Assembly (NCBI GenBank): GCA_963817635.1 | Contig: CAWFPR010000020.1 | Location: 84,507 to 148,506, forward strand | Length of the DNA: 64,000 nt | DNA from: CAWFPR01 sp963817635 | Lineage (GTDB): Bacteria > Acidobacteriota > Vicinamibacteria > Vicinamibacterales > 2-12-FULL-66-21 | Reading direction: 5' to 3' | Part shown: positions 47,689 to 57,499 of the stretch, one piece after another | Layout of the letters: the number at the start of each line of letters is the position of its first letter | How positions within the stretch are numbered: the stretch's first letter is position 1 | The notes under the pieces: model-generated | The model's database searches: none | The model's input: only the letters and a program-made list of their open reading frames with translations | Told to the model about the DNA's origin: nothing | Position numbers and translations under genes: made by a program

Positions 47689-48963
47689 ATGAAACACAGA
47701 CTGTCGGTCGGGCCGGTGTCGCTGGCCGTCGCGCTGGCGCTGGCGGGAACCGTCCTCGCGGCGCACGATCACGATCGCAAGCAGCACGGGCAGAAGCCCG
47801 CGAAAACGCTGTACATCTGGACGGGCGACCAGGCGCGTATGGCGCCGGACTTCCTGGCGGTCATCAACTTCGACGAGGAATCGCGCGACTACGGCAAGGT
47901 CATCCGCACGGTTCCGCTGCCGTTCCCCGGCGGAGTCGGCAACGAAGCGCATCACTGTCACCTGTCGGAGGACAAGAACATCCTCGCGTGCGGAGGACTG
48001 CTGAGCCTGGTGCGTGGCCAGAACGGCATCTTCTTCTTCGATGTCTCGGAGGCGCGCAACCCGCGTTTCCTGTTCTCGACCAGCGCGCCGCTCTCCAGCA
48101 TCACGGACGACTTCCTTCCGCTCGAAGACGGCGGGTTCCTGGTGAGCCAGATGGGATCGGCGACCGGCGGCGCGCCCGGACGCATCGCGGAGTTCAACGG
48201 CGGACTCAACCTCGTCGGCGAGTGGCCGGCCGATCCGCCGCAGGACGGCTTCAACCCGCACGGCATCTCCGCGCGCCCCGAGATCAACCTGATGGTGACC
48301 TCCGACTTCATCCTGCCGTCGAGCACGCTGAACATTGTGCCAGGCGATCCCGTGCTGCGCGGCGCGATTCGCGTCTGGGACTTCGCGGCGCGCGAGATCG
48401 TCCGCACCGTTCCCATTCCCGGCGCGCCGGGGACGATGGACGTGAAGCTGATTCCTGGCGATCGGAAGATGCGCGCGTTCACGGCGGGCATGTTCGACGG
48501 CCTCGTCTACCTGGTGGACACGGTCGCCGGCACCGCGAAGGTCGTCTTCGACTGCGAGACGATCGTTCCGCACATCGAAGTGCCGGTGCGGGGCGGCATG
48601 ACGCAGCTGCTGGCGATGCCTGAAAGCGGCGACCGGCTGATCTTCGGGTCGTTCCAGGCAGGCCAGGTCGGCATGCTCGACGTCAGCGACCCGAACCATC
48701 CCGTCCAGGCGAGCATCGTCAACCTCGGCGTCGGGGCCGGCCCGCACGACATCGCGCTCACCGACGATGACAAGCGGCTGGTGGTCACGGACTACTTCCT
48801 GAACGAGGACGACTTCGGCAAGATCCACTTCGAGGGCGACCATCGGGTGCACGTGATCAAGGTCTCGAAGCACCACCTGGAACTGGACCGGCGCTTCAAC
48901 CTGGACTTCAACACGGCGTTCGCGACGGGACCCGCGCGGCCGCACGGGATCGAAATGAAATAG
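47689..48963 (+). CDS. secreted SBP56-like (selenium-binding/methanethiol oxidase family) propeller
   Basis: About 424 residues. Signal peptide 1-25 ('SVGPVSLAVALALAGTVLAA') followed by a His-rich start ('HDHDRKQHG'). The seven-bladed propeller shows 'GNEAHHCHLSEDKNILACGG', 'DGFNPHGISARPE', 'GAGPHDIALTDDDKRLVVTDY' and 'ARPHGIEMK', His residues as expected for copper binding in SBP56 methanethiol oxidase. The family match is moderate since the sequence is diverged. AAGGAGG lies ten bases before the ATG. Confidence 0.72.
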   Translation: MKHRLSVGPVSLAVALALAGTVLAAHDHDRKQHGQKPAKTLYIWTGDQARMAPDFLAVINFDEESRDYGKVIRTVPLPFPGGVGNEAHHCHLSEDKNILACGGLLSLVRGQNGIFFFDVSEARNPRFLFSTSAPLSSITDDFLPLEDGGFLVSQMGSATGGAPGRIAEFNGGLNLVGEWPADPPQDGFNPHGISARPEINLMVTSDFILPSSTLNIVPGDPVLRGAIRVWDFAAREIVRTVPIPGAPGTMDVKLIPGDRKMRAFTAGMFDGLVYLVDTVAGTAKVVFDCETIVPHIEVPVRGGMTQLLAMPESGDRLIFGSFQAGQVGMLDVSDPNHPVQASIVNLGVGAGPHDIALTDDDKRLVVTDYFLNEDDFGKIHFEGDHRVHVIKVSKHHLELDRRFNLDFNTAFATGPARPHGIEMK

Positions 48964-49198
48964 TCGGGAGATGTCACGGGGGGCTCGCTTCGCTCGCGGG
49001 TCAGTCACGGGTGCTGGCGGAGTGCCGTACGCCAGCCGATGCGCCAGAAACGGAGTCTAACTGTGCGATCTGCACCAGGCCCGTGGTACGAGGTGTTTCA
49101 TGCGCACAGTCCTCCGTGCCCTGATCCGTAGATAATCGCCGGGTGCAGCCATCACGGGCGATAGCCGGCGCCGGTCTCCGCGCGGTCAGCAAAGACGC

Positions 49199-50155
49199 AT
49201 GACGGCGGACAAGAGCGACCACTTCGATGGCCAGCGGTTCTTCAATCCCGGTGTGCCGCCCGCCCGGTCGTTCTCGGCCGTTCCGCGGATGCTGCTCGAG
49301 CGCAGGACGCCGTGGCCCTCGCACGTGGACGACCCGCCGCACCGGCCTCCCACGCTGAACGGCGCCGCGGCCGTCGTCACGTTCGTCGGCCACGCGACGT
49401 TCCTGATCCAGACGGCCGCGGGGAACATCCTGACCGATCCGATGTACTCCGAGCGCGCCGGCCCATGGAATGTGTTCGGACCGCGGCGCGTGCGCCGGCC
49501 GGCGGTGCGCTTCGACGATCTGCCGGCCATCTCGCTCGTCCTGCTCAGCCACAATCACTACGACCATTGCGATCTGCGCACGCTTGGCAGGCTCGCGGAT
49601 CGGGACGACCCGCTGGTCGTGACGCCGCTCGGCAACGCGAATCTCGTGCGGTCGGCGGGCATCAGGCGGGTCGAAGAGCTCGACTGGTGGGAGCGGACGA
49701 TCGGCGCCCCCTGCCCGATCGTGCTGACGCCGGCGCGCCACTTCTCCGCGCGCACGCCGCTCGATCGCAACTGCGCGCTCTGGGGCGGGTTCGTCATCGA
49801 AGCGAAGGGTGCGCGCATCTACTTCGCCGGCGACAGCGCCTGCGCGGACTGCTTCGCGGAGATCGGGCGGCGGGCCGGTCCCCTGGCTCTGTCGCTCCTG
49901 CCCATCGGCGCCTACGAGCCGCGCTGGTTCATGCAGTTCGTCCACATGAATCCCGCTGAAGCGGTGCAGGCGCACCTGGACCTTGCCTCGCCGCTGAGTA
50001 TCGGCATGCACTTCGGGACGTTCCAGTTGACGACCGAGGGAATCGACGAACCGGTGCGCGCCCTGGATGAGGCGCGCCGCGCCAGGGGCGTGCCGGCCTC
50101 GCAATTCCGCACGCTCGCCTTCGGGGATTCACTCGTCATCCCGTCGGTTGCCTGA
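49199..50155 (+). CDS. metallo-beta-lactamase fold hydrolase, NAPE-PLD/UlaG-like
   Basis: 318 residues. The metal motif 'SHNHYDHCD' about residue 121, 'TPARHFSART' and 'YFAGDSACADCF' complete the zinc site, and 'HMNPAEAVQAHLDL' and 'IGMHFGTFQLTTEG' match the N-acyl-phosphatidylethanolamine phospholipase D type. It may hydrolyse phospholipid or a cyclic phosphate. No signal peptide. 48964-49198 before it shows no gene. Confidence 0.85.
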   Translation: MTADKSDHFDGQRFFNPGVPPARSFSAVPRMLLERRTPWPSHVDDPPHRPPTLNGAAAVVTFVGHATFLIQTAAGNILTDPMYSERAGPWNVFGPRRVRRPAVRFDDLPAISLVLLSHNHYDHCDLRTLGRLADRDDPLVVTPLGNANLVRSAGIRRVEELDWWERTIGAPCPIVLTPARHFSARTPLDRNCALWGGFVIEAKGARIYFAGDSACADCFAEIGRRAGPLALSLLPIGAYEPRWFMQFVHMNPAEAVQAHLDLASPLSIGMHFGTFQLTTEGIDEPVRALDEARRARGVPASQFRTLAFGDSLVIPSVA

Positions 50156-50228
50156 GCGCGTGCGCTGGCAGCGCGTGGCCCCACGCGAACGATGAGCCGA
50201 TCCGCCGGCGGTTCGCGCCTTCCCGGGT

Positions 50229-50882
50229 ATGAGGACATTCACGAGGACAGGTCGAACAGCAGCGCTTTTGGGGCTGCTGCTCTCAGTGGCGGCTCCCTCG
50301 GCGGCCCAGAACCCCGATCTGCCGCGCGTCAGCGTCAGTTTCGGGGCGGGTGTCGCCATGCCGTTCCACGGCGACCTCCAGTTCACGGCGGGCGCCTGGC
50401 AGGCGTCGATGCGCGCCGCGGTCTCCTCGCACATGCTCATCGAGGGGTTCTACGGCGAGTGGCGGCATTCGACGAGCCAGGTGACAACCAACACGGTCGT
50501 GCGGGGGCCCGACGGTGTGCTCGGCCGGATCGACCGCGTGACCGAGCGCACGGAGTACGTCAGGCCTGGGATCGGATTCAATCTGCTGGCAGCGGGAACC
50601 GCCGGACGGGTCACGTTCGCGGCCGGCGGCGGCCCGGGCGTGCTCCTCTATGAGAGGCGGTTCACGCAGAGCTTCGAAGGCTGCCAGGGCAACTTCTCCT
50701 GCACCGACACGGACAACCGTTTCACCAGCGCGGTCTTCACGCTGCAGGCGACGGCCGGCGTGGACGTGAGGGTCGCACCGCACATCGCGGCGTTCGGTGC
50801 GTTCCACCTCGCCGTTCCGATTGAAGACCTCGGCTCGGGCCATACGGCGGTGCTCGGCGGGGTGCGCGTGACCCTCTGGTAG
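50229..50882 (+). CDS. outer membrane beta-barrel protein
   Basis: 217 residues with a signal peptide (about 1-26, 'LLGLLLSVAAPSAA'). Alternating strands such as 'VSVSFGAGVAMPF', 'HMLIEGFYGEWRHS', 'VRPGIGFNLLAAG' and 'VTFAAGGGPGVLLYERRF' and a final 'GGVRVTLW' with terminal aromatic residue indicate an eight-stranded barrel. Function unknown. 50883-51146 beyond it shows no gene. Confidence 0.65.
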   Translation: MRTFTRTGRTAALLGLLLSVAAPSAAQNPDLPRVSVSFGAGVAMPFHGDLQFTAGAWQASMRAAVSSHMLIEGFYGEWRHSTSQVTTNTVVRGPDGVLGRIDRVTERTEYVRPGIGFNLLAAGTAGRVTFAAGGGPGVLLYERRFTQSFEGCQGNFSCTDTDNRFTSAVFTLQATAGVDVRVAPHIAAFGAFHLAVPIEDLGSGHTAVLGGVRVTLW

Positions 50883-51146
50883 CAGGCGCAGAACCCGGTG
50901 GCACTCAACCCGCGCGACATCGCTCACCCGCACATTCACTCGGAAGGCGGGGAGACTCATGACAAAGGTCTCCAATCCGGAGCACAATCGTGGGAAGTCA
51001 GCCCGTGCTGCAGTGATTTGGTCGGAGATTCGCAAGCGGAAAACCGGAATGTACCTTGCTGGCCGGCGACCCGATCAGGTGGCGCTCGGCGTCCAGGCCT
51101 AACCGGACTGGCGCGAGAGCGACTTGCTGTGAATCAGGGAGCGTGT

Positions 51147-51794
51147 ATGAGCCACCCCCATCGCTTGCTTGCCTCGAGTCTCGCCGCGGCGATCTGCGGT
51201 CTGGGCGTCACCGCGCCTGCCATTGCTGCGACAATTGGCATCAACGGCACTATCCTGACGGCGACAGCCACTGCGGGCGACGACGTCCTTGTCGGTTCTT
51301 TTTCCGGGACCGATCTCCTGCTGTCGGGTGTGCCCTTCACAATCGTCACCCCGGGGTGCAGCCCCGGGGGCCCCGCGACGGTCTTGTGCGCACTGTCGGG
51401 TTTCGACGAGGTGCGGATCGTCATGGGTGATGGTGACGATGTCGTCAATTTTGGCAGTATTCCCTCTACCGGTCCTCTCGGATCCCCGGCGATCCGATTC
51501 ATCATCCTCGGCGGCAACGGCGACGACGTGCTGATCGGCACCGCCGGCGACGAATTAAGCTACGGCGGAGCTGGCGATGACGTGATTCTCGGCGGCGGCG
51601 GCCTTCTGAGCTGCGCCGACGGCGGGCCTGGCGACAACGTCCTCATTGAGACGTTCTGCGGCGGCCCGCCCGAACCCGATTTTCCCCCCGCCCGGCCAGA
51701 GCCTGCACCTGGCCCGGACGTCGTTCCGCTCCTGTTGTCGGGAACTGCGGCGACGGCCGTCGCGCGCCGGCAGCGCCGCTCGGCTAGCCGTTAG
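51147..51794 (+). CDS. secreted RTX-like calcium-binding protein with PEP-CTERM-like tail
   Basis: 215 residues: signal peptide 1-28; 'GDDVLVGSFSGTDLLLSG' and then clear nonapeptide repeats ('GGNGDDVLIG', 'YGGAGDDVILGGGG') that bind calcium in haemolysin-type proteins. The C-terminus has 'RPEPAPGPDVVPLLLSG' followed by a short hydrophobic stretch and 'ARRQRR', which resembles a PEP-CTERM sorting signal in outline. That last point is tentative. Array C begins about 50 bp after its stop. Confidence 0.68.
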   Translation: MSHPHRLLASSLAAAICGLGVTAPAIAATIGINGTILTATATAGDDVLVGSFSGTDLLLSGVPFTIVTPGCSPGGPATVLCALSGFDEVRIVMGDGDDVVNFGSIPSTGPLGSPAIRFIILGGNGDDVLIGTAGDELSYGGAGDDVILGGGGLLSCADGGPGDNVLIETFCGGPPEPDFPPARPEPAPGPDVVPLLLSGTAATAVARRQRRSASR

Positions 51795-52436
51795 CACAGG
51801 CGCTCGGCGGTTTTGTGCGGCTGGATGCAGCTCCGAGCCGGCCTTCAACCCAGCTTCGACCCAGCTTCACCCCAGCTTCACCCCAGCTTCGACCCCAGCT
51901 TCGACCCAGCTTCGACCCAGCTTCGACCCAGCTTCGACCCGGCTTCGACCCGGCTTCGACCCGGCTTCGACCCGGCTTCGACCCAGCTCCGCCCCCCTCC
52001 GAACGCTTCGTCGTCGAAATCGAGGTTCGGGAACGTGATCGCGCGCGGTGGGACGGACGCTGTCATCTCGTCCCAGTCTGGCGACCGGCTACCCGCACGC
52101 ACCATGAACAGAACAGTGTCCTGGCCCTTACGCCTGCAGACGAAACTGCTCAACCTCCCCCCCGCGTGCGGACTCTCCATAGATCCCGACTGATTTCGCT
52201 CACGCCAGTACCTCGGTCACCGCGCCCGCGATGGCGTCGTCCAGGCATCGGTTCAGCGTTCGAGAGTCGTCGGTGCCGATCGGCGCGTTCAGTTCCACCG
52301 CGAGGTCGGTATGGCCTGACTGACGTCGCCGTAAGTCGTGCACAACCTGCGACTGCAGTGGACCGGCGCCCAGTCCGCGCGTCATGTGCTGAACAGGACA
52401 GCGCGGATCGCCAGAGCGGTCGACACTGAGGTCGTG
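51795..52436. other. gene-free stretch with array C
   Basis: Apart from array C (51843-51993) I find only weak open frames on both strands, without family features. The order of short motifs does not suggest an RNA gene. Confidence 0.35.
51843..51993 (+). repeat. dodecamer tandem array C
   Basis: About 12-13 units of 'cccagcttcgac' and variants, in the same orientation as array A and about 27 kb away. Identical units stand in blocks ('ggcttcgaccc' four in a row). Confidence 0.9.
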
Positions 52437-52685
52437 TCAAATGATACGAATCCGGAGTCGTTGTCAGACGTGAAGCCTGGAGACGTCCTCGTCTCGCATC
52501 CCACCGCCGTGCGTGAGCACGAAATCAGCGTCGTCCCCGACCCGCCGCATGCGATGTCTCCCACGCATGACGCCGCGGTCAGCGACGGGCGTTCAGAAGC
52601 AGACGCGAGGGGCGTGGATGCCTGGTTGACTGAAGACCAAACGCACGTCGTGAAGATCGCCTCCCATCGCGCGCCGGACAAGTAG
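52437..52685 (+). CDS. small hypothetical protein
   Basis: An open frame of about 83 codons from a possible GTG; the frame itself is open from 52338. The C-terminal half has 'HEISVVPDPPHA' and 'RGVDAWLTEDQTHVVKIASH', which look like a compact alpha/beta domain conserved in short hypothetical proteins. No function known to me. 52686-52828 behind it shows nothing recognisable. Confidence 0.4.
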   Translation, partial: SNDTNPESLSDVKPGDVLVSHPTAVREHEISVVPDPPHAMSPTHDAAVSDGRSEADARGVDAWLTEDQTHVVKIASHRAPDK

Positions 52686-52828
52686 ACTCGAGGCGACATC
52701 GGTCGACTGCACCTGGTCCTCGCTCCGAGGCGACACCACCGTCCGTGCGGAATGGGACAGACGCCGGTCGTCGATCAGTGGCCGACCGTTCAGGCTGCCA
52801 GGCCGGAACCGAGCGCGCGTCTCGCGAA

Positions 52829-54200
52829 CTATTCCAGGCCGAACACGCCCTTGAAGTAGTCGTTCAGCAGCCGGTTCGCCGGATCGTATTTCTTCCGGGT
52901 GGCGGCGATCGTGTCCAGCCGGCTGCCGTAGGCCTTCCGGGCTATCTCGTTGGTCACGCCAAAGGTCTGGTTGAGGAGCGGCACGCCGTTGCGGTTGAGG
53001 CACCACTCGTTGTACGCGGCGAGAAATTCCTTCCAGCCCGGGTTGGCGGTCGAGACGGGATCGATCGTCATAACGGAACCGTTATACGAATAGGACAGCA
53101 GCGCCTGCTGATCCTGCGCGATTCGGTACCCGACGTGGAGGAGGTTCGTGCGGTAGTTCTGGCGGCGGTGGTAGTCGTTGACCCACTCGGTGTAGGCCAG
53201 CAGCGTGTCGGCATACTGCTCCTCGGGAAAGGCGAAGAGGCTGAACGTATACCGGCTGTCGTCCGACACCGGCGGGTACAGGATCGTCTGATCCGGCGCC
53301 AGCGTGTTGTCGCTGTCGATGATGTTCTCGAGCTTGAAGCGCCACATCGCGTTGAAGGTCTCGATGATCGAGTAGCGCACCTTCGGATCGGCGATGTTGT
53401 GTTCGGCGTCGTTCCCGAAGCGCGGGCCGGCGGTGCCCCAGAAATAGTTCCGGATGTTCCACACGGTCCGGTTGGGATCGCCCTTCGCACCGGGGTTGTA
53501 CTTCCTGAACTCGACGGTGATCCGGTCGGTGTACAGGAACATGTAGAAGAACATCGACTCCCCGAGCTTTGTCAGCTCGGGCAGCGCGGCCGCGAACTCC
53601 TTCAGGGAGTAGCTCTTGTGATGGACCGACATGGGACGAGCGGGCGCGTCCGGAACGTGACCTCGGCGACGATGCCGAAGGTGCCGTAGCTGCACCGAAT
53701 CTGCTTCATCAGCTCGGGGTCCGTGGCTTCGTCGATCTGAACGACTTCGCCTGACGGCAGGACCATCCTGACGGCCGACACGTACGACCCGACCTGGCCG
53801 AATTCGCCGGGCATCGACGCGTCCTTCGTCCCCGCGCACGCCGCGCTGCCGGCCGAGAGGCTGCCGATCTCGGTGTTCACGTGAAACTGGAGCGTGTGCT
53901 TCAGCAGTTCCAGCTTCGATGTCGCGATAGAGCGCCCCGGCCTCGACGACGACCGTATCGGCGTTGACGGCCAGGATCCGGTTCATCTTCATGCGAATCA
54001 ACGTGCCGCCGTCGGCGGCGCCGCACGCCGTGGTGGAATGATTCGATCCCACGGCGCGGACCGGTGACGGGTACTTCGCAGGGTCCTTCAGGACCGCGGA
54101 CGATGTCGTCGATGGAATGGGCATCGACGATGACGGCCGGGTGTGATACGAGGTCGCCAAACCAGTTCGTGACGGTCAGGTTGGTTGTCTCAGTCACCAC
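52829..54200 (-). CDS. FAD-binding oxidase (aldonolactone/vanillyl-alcohol oxidase type), three frameshifts
   Basis: About 456 residues after fixing extra bases near 54110 and 53928 and a missing base near 53650. The PCMH-type FAD domain shows 'NWFGDLVSHPAVIVDAHS', 'VRAVGSNHSTTACGAADGG', 'NADTVVVEAGALY' and 'NTEIGSLSAGSAACAGTKDA', 'SSYGTFGIV'-like 'CSYGTFGIVAEV'. The C-terminal cap ends 'YDPANRLLNDYFKGVFGLE', typical of sugar-lactone oxidases. With corrections the length is divisible by three. It starts 43 bp after the cytochrome gene on the same strand, so electrons may pass from the flavin to that cytochrome. Confidence 0.8.
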
Positions 54201-54242
54201 GGTTTCACCTCTCGAATGGAAGGGGTCGGGATCTGGTCGCTG

Positions 54243-56714
54243 TCAGAACGTCTTCAGGAATTCGATCAGCGCCCGCTTGTCGGCGTCGCTCAGTCCGGGC
54301 TCTTCCGGGAAGTCGTCCGTTCCGAAGTAGTGCCCCTTGTTGACGACGAAGTCCCTGCACTTGCTCACCGCGAGCATCTCGTCGATCAGCCGGTTGACCA
54401 CCACCCGGAAATCGTTCTGGGTGTTGAGTTCCCGGATCGCGTGGTTCACGAGTTCCGTCAGCCTGTGCAGGTGCGCCGCGCGCTCCTTTGGCGGCAGATC
54501 CGTTCCGAGCAGATCGATGTTCGCGATCAGGCCGACGGGAAGGCCCTTCGGAAACGGGCCGATCCTGAGCGCGTAGCCCTTGCCGCTGTCGCCCGGGAAG
54601 AGGCGGCGGAAGAGCGGCACGAGCGGCTTCACGGCGACCGGGAACGTACACCGCCGGCACGTCGAGATAGGTGTCGGTGGTCAGGCGATCGATGACGCCA
54701 ACGCCCGGGCCGGTGTCGTTCGCGAAGAGCGCGTCCTTCCGGCGGCGCTCCGGCCACAGCATCTCCTCGATCGATTTCTGAAACACCGCCATCCGCGCCT
54801 CGACCGACGGCCTCGGATCGAACGGCCCGACGGTGTTGTTCTGGAGGAACGGCGCGGTGGACCAGAGGCTCGCGAGCGATGCGGGCCGGATATAGCCGCG
54901 GCCGCCCGCCGGCAGCGGGTAGGGCATCGGCTTGCCGGACACCGGGTCGCGGATCTCGATGACGCCCGCGGAGGGCAGCGTCTTGTACGACTCCGAGGAG
55001 AAGTTGTCCCAGATGTTGTCGCGAATCGCGTTCGTGGCCAGCGGGCTGCAGGCGTTGATCCCGAGCAGCGTGATCGGGACCCGCAGCTCGGTCGAAAGAT
55101 AGTTGTCCTGGAGGAACGCGCTCGTCGAGCGCGATCGTCCGCATCGGCGCCTTGAACGACTCGGTCTTCGTCCACTGCCAGTAAGCGTCCCACGCCTTGA
55201 GGTAGTTGGGCCCGTTGGCGTTCTCGAGGTCGAGACCGGCGGGCAGCGGCGGCAGCTTGCTCGAGTGGCAGCGCGCGCACCGTTCGGCGAAGACGACCTT
55301 CCCGCGCTCGATCGTTGCCGGCTCCGCCGACAGATACGCACTGCCGCCCGGGGCATCCTTCAAGTAGTGCGGATCGGTGCTGGCCAGGAGGAACCGCGCC
55401 ATCGCCGGCGTCTGCATCTCGGTCGCCCGCCAGTAGACCGAGTTCCGCTCGGCCGTGTGGAGCGGGATCGGCGAAATCGGCTTCCCGCCGATGATGGCGC
55501 GGAAGTGCAGCAGCCATTCCTCGCTGAACACGCCGATGTTCAGATACACGCGATTCAGGGCGCCGAGCGCGCCGACCGAGTCCGATCCGTCCTTCAGCAC
55601 GCGCGGCGTCCAGGTCGTGCCGGGCGGCTGCGAAGAACTGTGAGAGCGGATCGGAGGCGGGCACGTAGTCGTTGAACTGCTTGTTGTCCAGTTCACCGCC
55701 CGACAGCGTTTCCCTGCCCCACTTCTTCGCCTGCGCCATGCGGGCGGAGAGTTCGTAGATCGCGTTCATCGTGCGCGGATTGGCGATGTTGTCGGTGGAC
55801 ACGAGCGAGGTGTCGAGCGTGCCGGGCCGCGAGACGTGCAGCGTCTGGAAGAAGAGGCTCGACTCGTCCGCATCCCCCTGCCAGTGGAAGATGCGATCCC
55901 ACCAGAAGTACTGCGCGCCGACGTTCGAGCTGAGGTTCTCCCACTTCGGGCGTTCGGGATCCGCGGGAGGCTTGATGGGGTTCGGGCCCACGTGACAGAA
56001 CGCGCACGACATCCCGACACGGTACGGGCGGACCAGCTTCGGATCGTTGTAGTAGCCAGGATCGGTGTAGTAGCGATCGGCGTTCCAGCGCTGTCGGGCG
56101 TGCTCGTCGAACGCGGGGTTCGGGAACAGCCGGAGCCCGACGACCCCGGTCGGCTCTCCGTAGTACGAGCCCACGGGCATCGTCCGGCTGCGTGCGCCGA
56201 TGCGCACGCCCGGGTAGCGGTCCGCGTCGGCAAACGGATCGGGCGGGCAGGCCGGATCGCGGCGGTCGATCCACAGCCCCCAGTGATCGGGGTCGGGGCC
56301 CGCCGGTTCGGCGAAGCACGGCTCGTTGACGAGTCCGAGGTACCGGAAGCGGTTGTGGCGTCCGTACGACATGCCCGGATGCGACGAGATCGTCTTCAGC
56401 AGGTCGAAGGTGCCGAAGCTGTCCACCGTGAGGCGGTCCCACAGGCGATCGTTGCCGCCGGTCCACAGGAGCCACATCGTGCGACCCGCGACTTCCGCGG
56501 GGGTCAGGTCGCGCCGCGGCGCGCCGTTCACGACGTTGTCGTCCATGTCGTGAAAGTAGTCGCCGGCCGGACCGGGCCGCACCAGTTGTTCCGGCGTCAC
56601 GCCGGCGCGCATGGCTTCGTCCTGGACCGTTCCGGGCTTCGGCTGGCGGGCACCGCAGCCGAACACACCGGCGGCGCACACTACCGCGCACCACGAGATC
56701 ACGAGCGGACGCAT
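54243..56714 (-). CDS. large dihaem c-type cytochrome, three frameshifts
   Basis: About 822 residues once one base is removed near 55630, 55127 and 54645. N-terminal signal or lipoprotein sequence ('VVCAAGVFGCGARQ', a weak lipobox). Two haem sites are visible: 'MSCAFCHVGPNP' about residue 230 and 'ERCARCHSSKLP' about 470. Tyr- and Pro-rich loops around them suggest a periplasmic electron-transfer or peroxidase-like protein. The C-terminus is full ('NKGHYFGTDDFPEEPGLSDADKRALIEFLKTF' region). It is the first gene of the operon with the FAD oxidase. GGGAGG precedes the ATG. Confidence 0.78.
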
Positions 56715-56923
56715 CGAGAGCCTCCCTCTGCCCGGCCTGTCAGTCTGGCGCGGCGCGTGCCTGTCTCGAATTTGCGGTCAGAGCATACCGCGTCTCGGGG
56801 ATTGGCGAAGAAGGACTTCGGTCGGTTCGTGCGTTTGGGTGGCTGCTACCTCAGCCGTGTGGGTGCCGTTCTTGACCTTACAACAAGATCGGCGTGTCGA
56901 CACGGGCCGCGGCGGCCTTGTGG

Positions 56924-57331
56924 TTATGCGAGCGACTTCAGCACGGCCAGCTTGAACCCATCAGGGTCAGTGAGACGGAAGAAGCGCGCGCCCCAGGGGG
57001 CGTCGACGGGCTCGGAGTCGAGTGTGCCACCGCTGGCTTTGATGCGATTGGCGATGGCGTCGATGTCCTCGGTGGTCCAGATGTTGATCGAGAAGCCGAG
57101 GCCCTTGATACGGTCCCATCCCTTGGCGCCGTTATCCTGATTCAGGTTGAGGCGCACATCGCCGGCTTTGAGCGCGACAAGGACAGGCTGGCCCTCCTGC
57201 TCGAATGTACGCTCGACGCCAAAGCCCACGACGTCCTGGTACCAGGCGGCGCTCTTGTGAATGTCTTTGACGGTGATTGAAACAGAGGTTGTGCCGTGGA
57301 ATTTCTCAGTCGCCGGCGACGGACTGGTCAT
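56924..57331 (-). CDS. VOC family (glyoxalase-like) protein
   Basis: 135 residues with two beta-alpha-beta-beta-beta modules: 'SVSITVKDIHKSAAWYQDVVGFGVE' (residues about 16-40) and 'GARFFRLTDPDGFKLAVLKS' at the end with a metal-type Glu absent. Fits glyoxalase/bleomycin-resistance-like proteins; substrate unknown. 56715-56923 and 57332-57499 on either side show no gene. Confidence 0.83.
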   Translation of the reverse strand: MTSPSPATEKFHGTTSVSITVKDIHKSAAWYQDVVGFGVERTFEQEGQPVLVALKAGDVRLNLNQDNGAKGWDRIKGLGFSINIWTTEDIDAIANRIKASGGTLDSEPVDAPWGARFFRLTDPDGFKLAVLKSLA

Positions 57332-57499
57332 AGGAGCCTCCAGAAATTGATGGGCAATGATGTGTCAACAGAACCGTGCTTGGCAAGCGAGAGGTCTGCG
57401 CCGGATAGCCCAAAGCGCCAGGCGCCGGCGCAATGGGAGCGGGTATTGCCTCGCGGCCGGCCTTGCGTTGCGTCAGGGCGCGTGCGACCCCAGCGGTTG

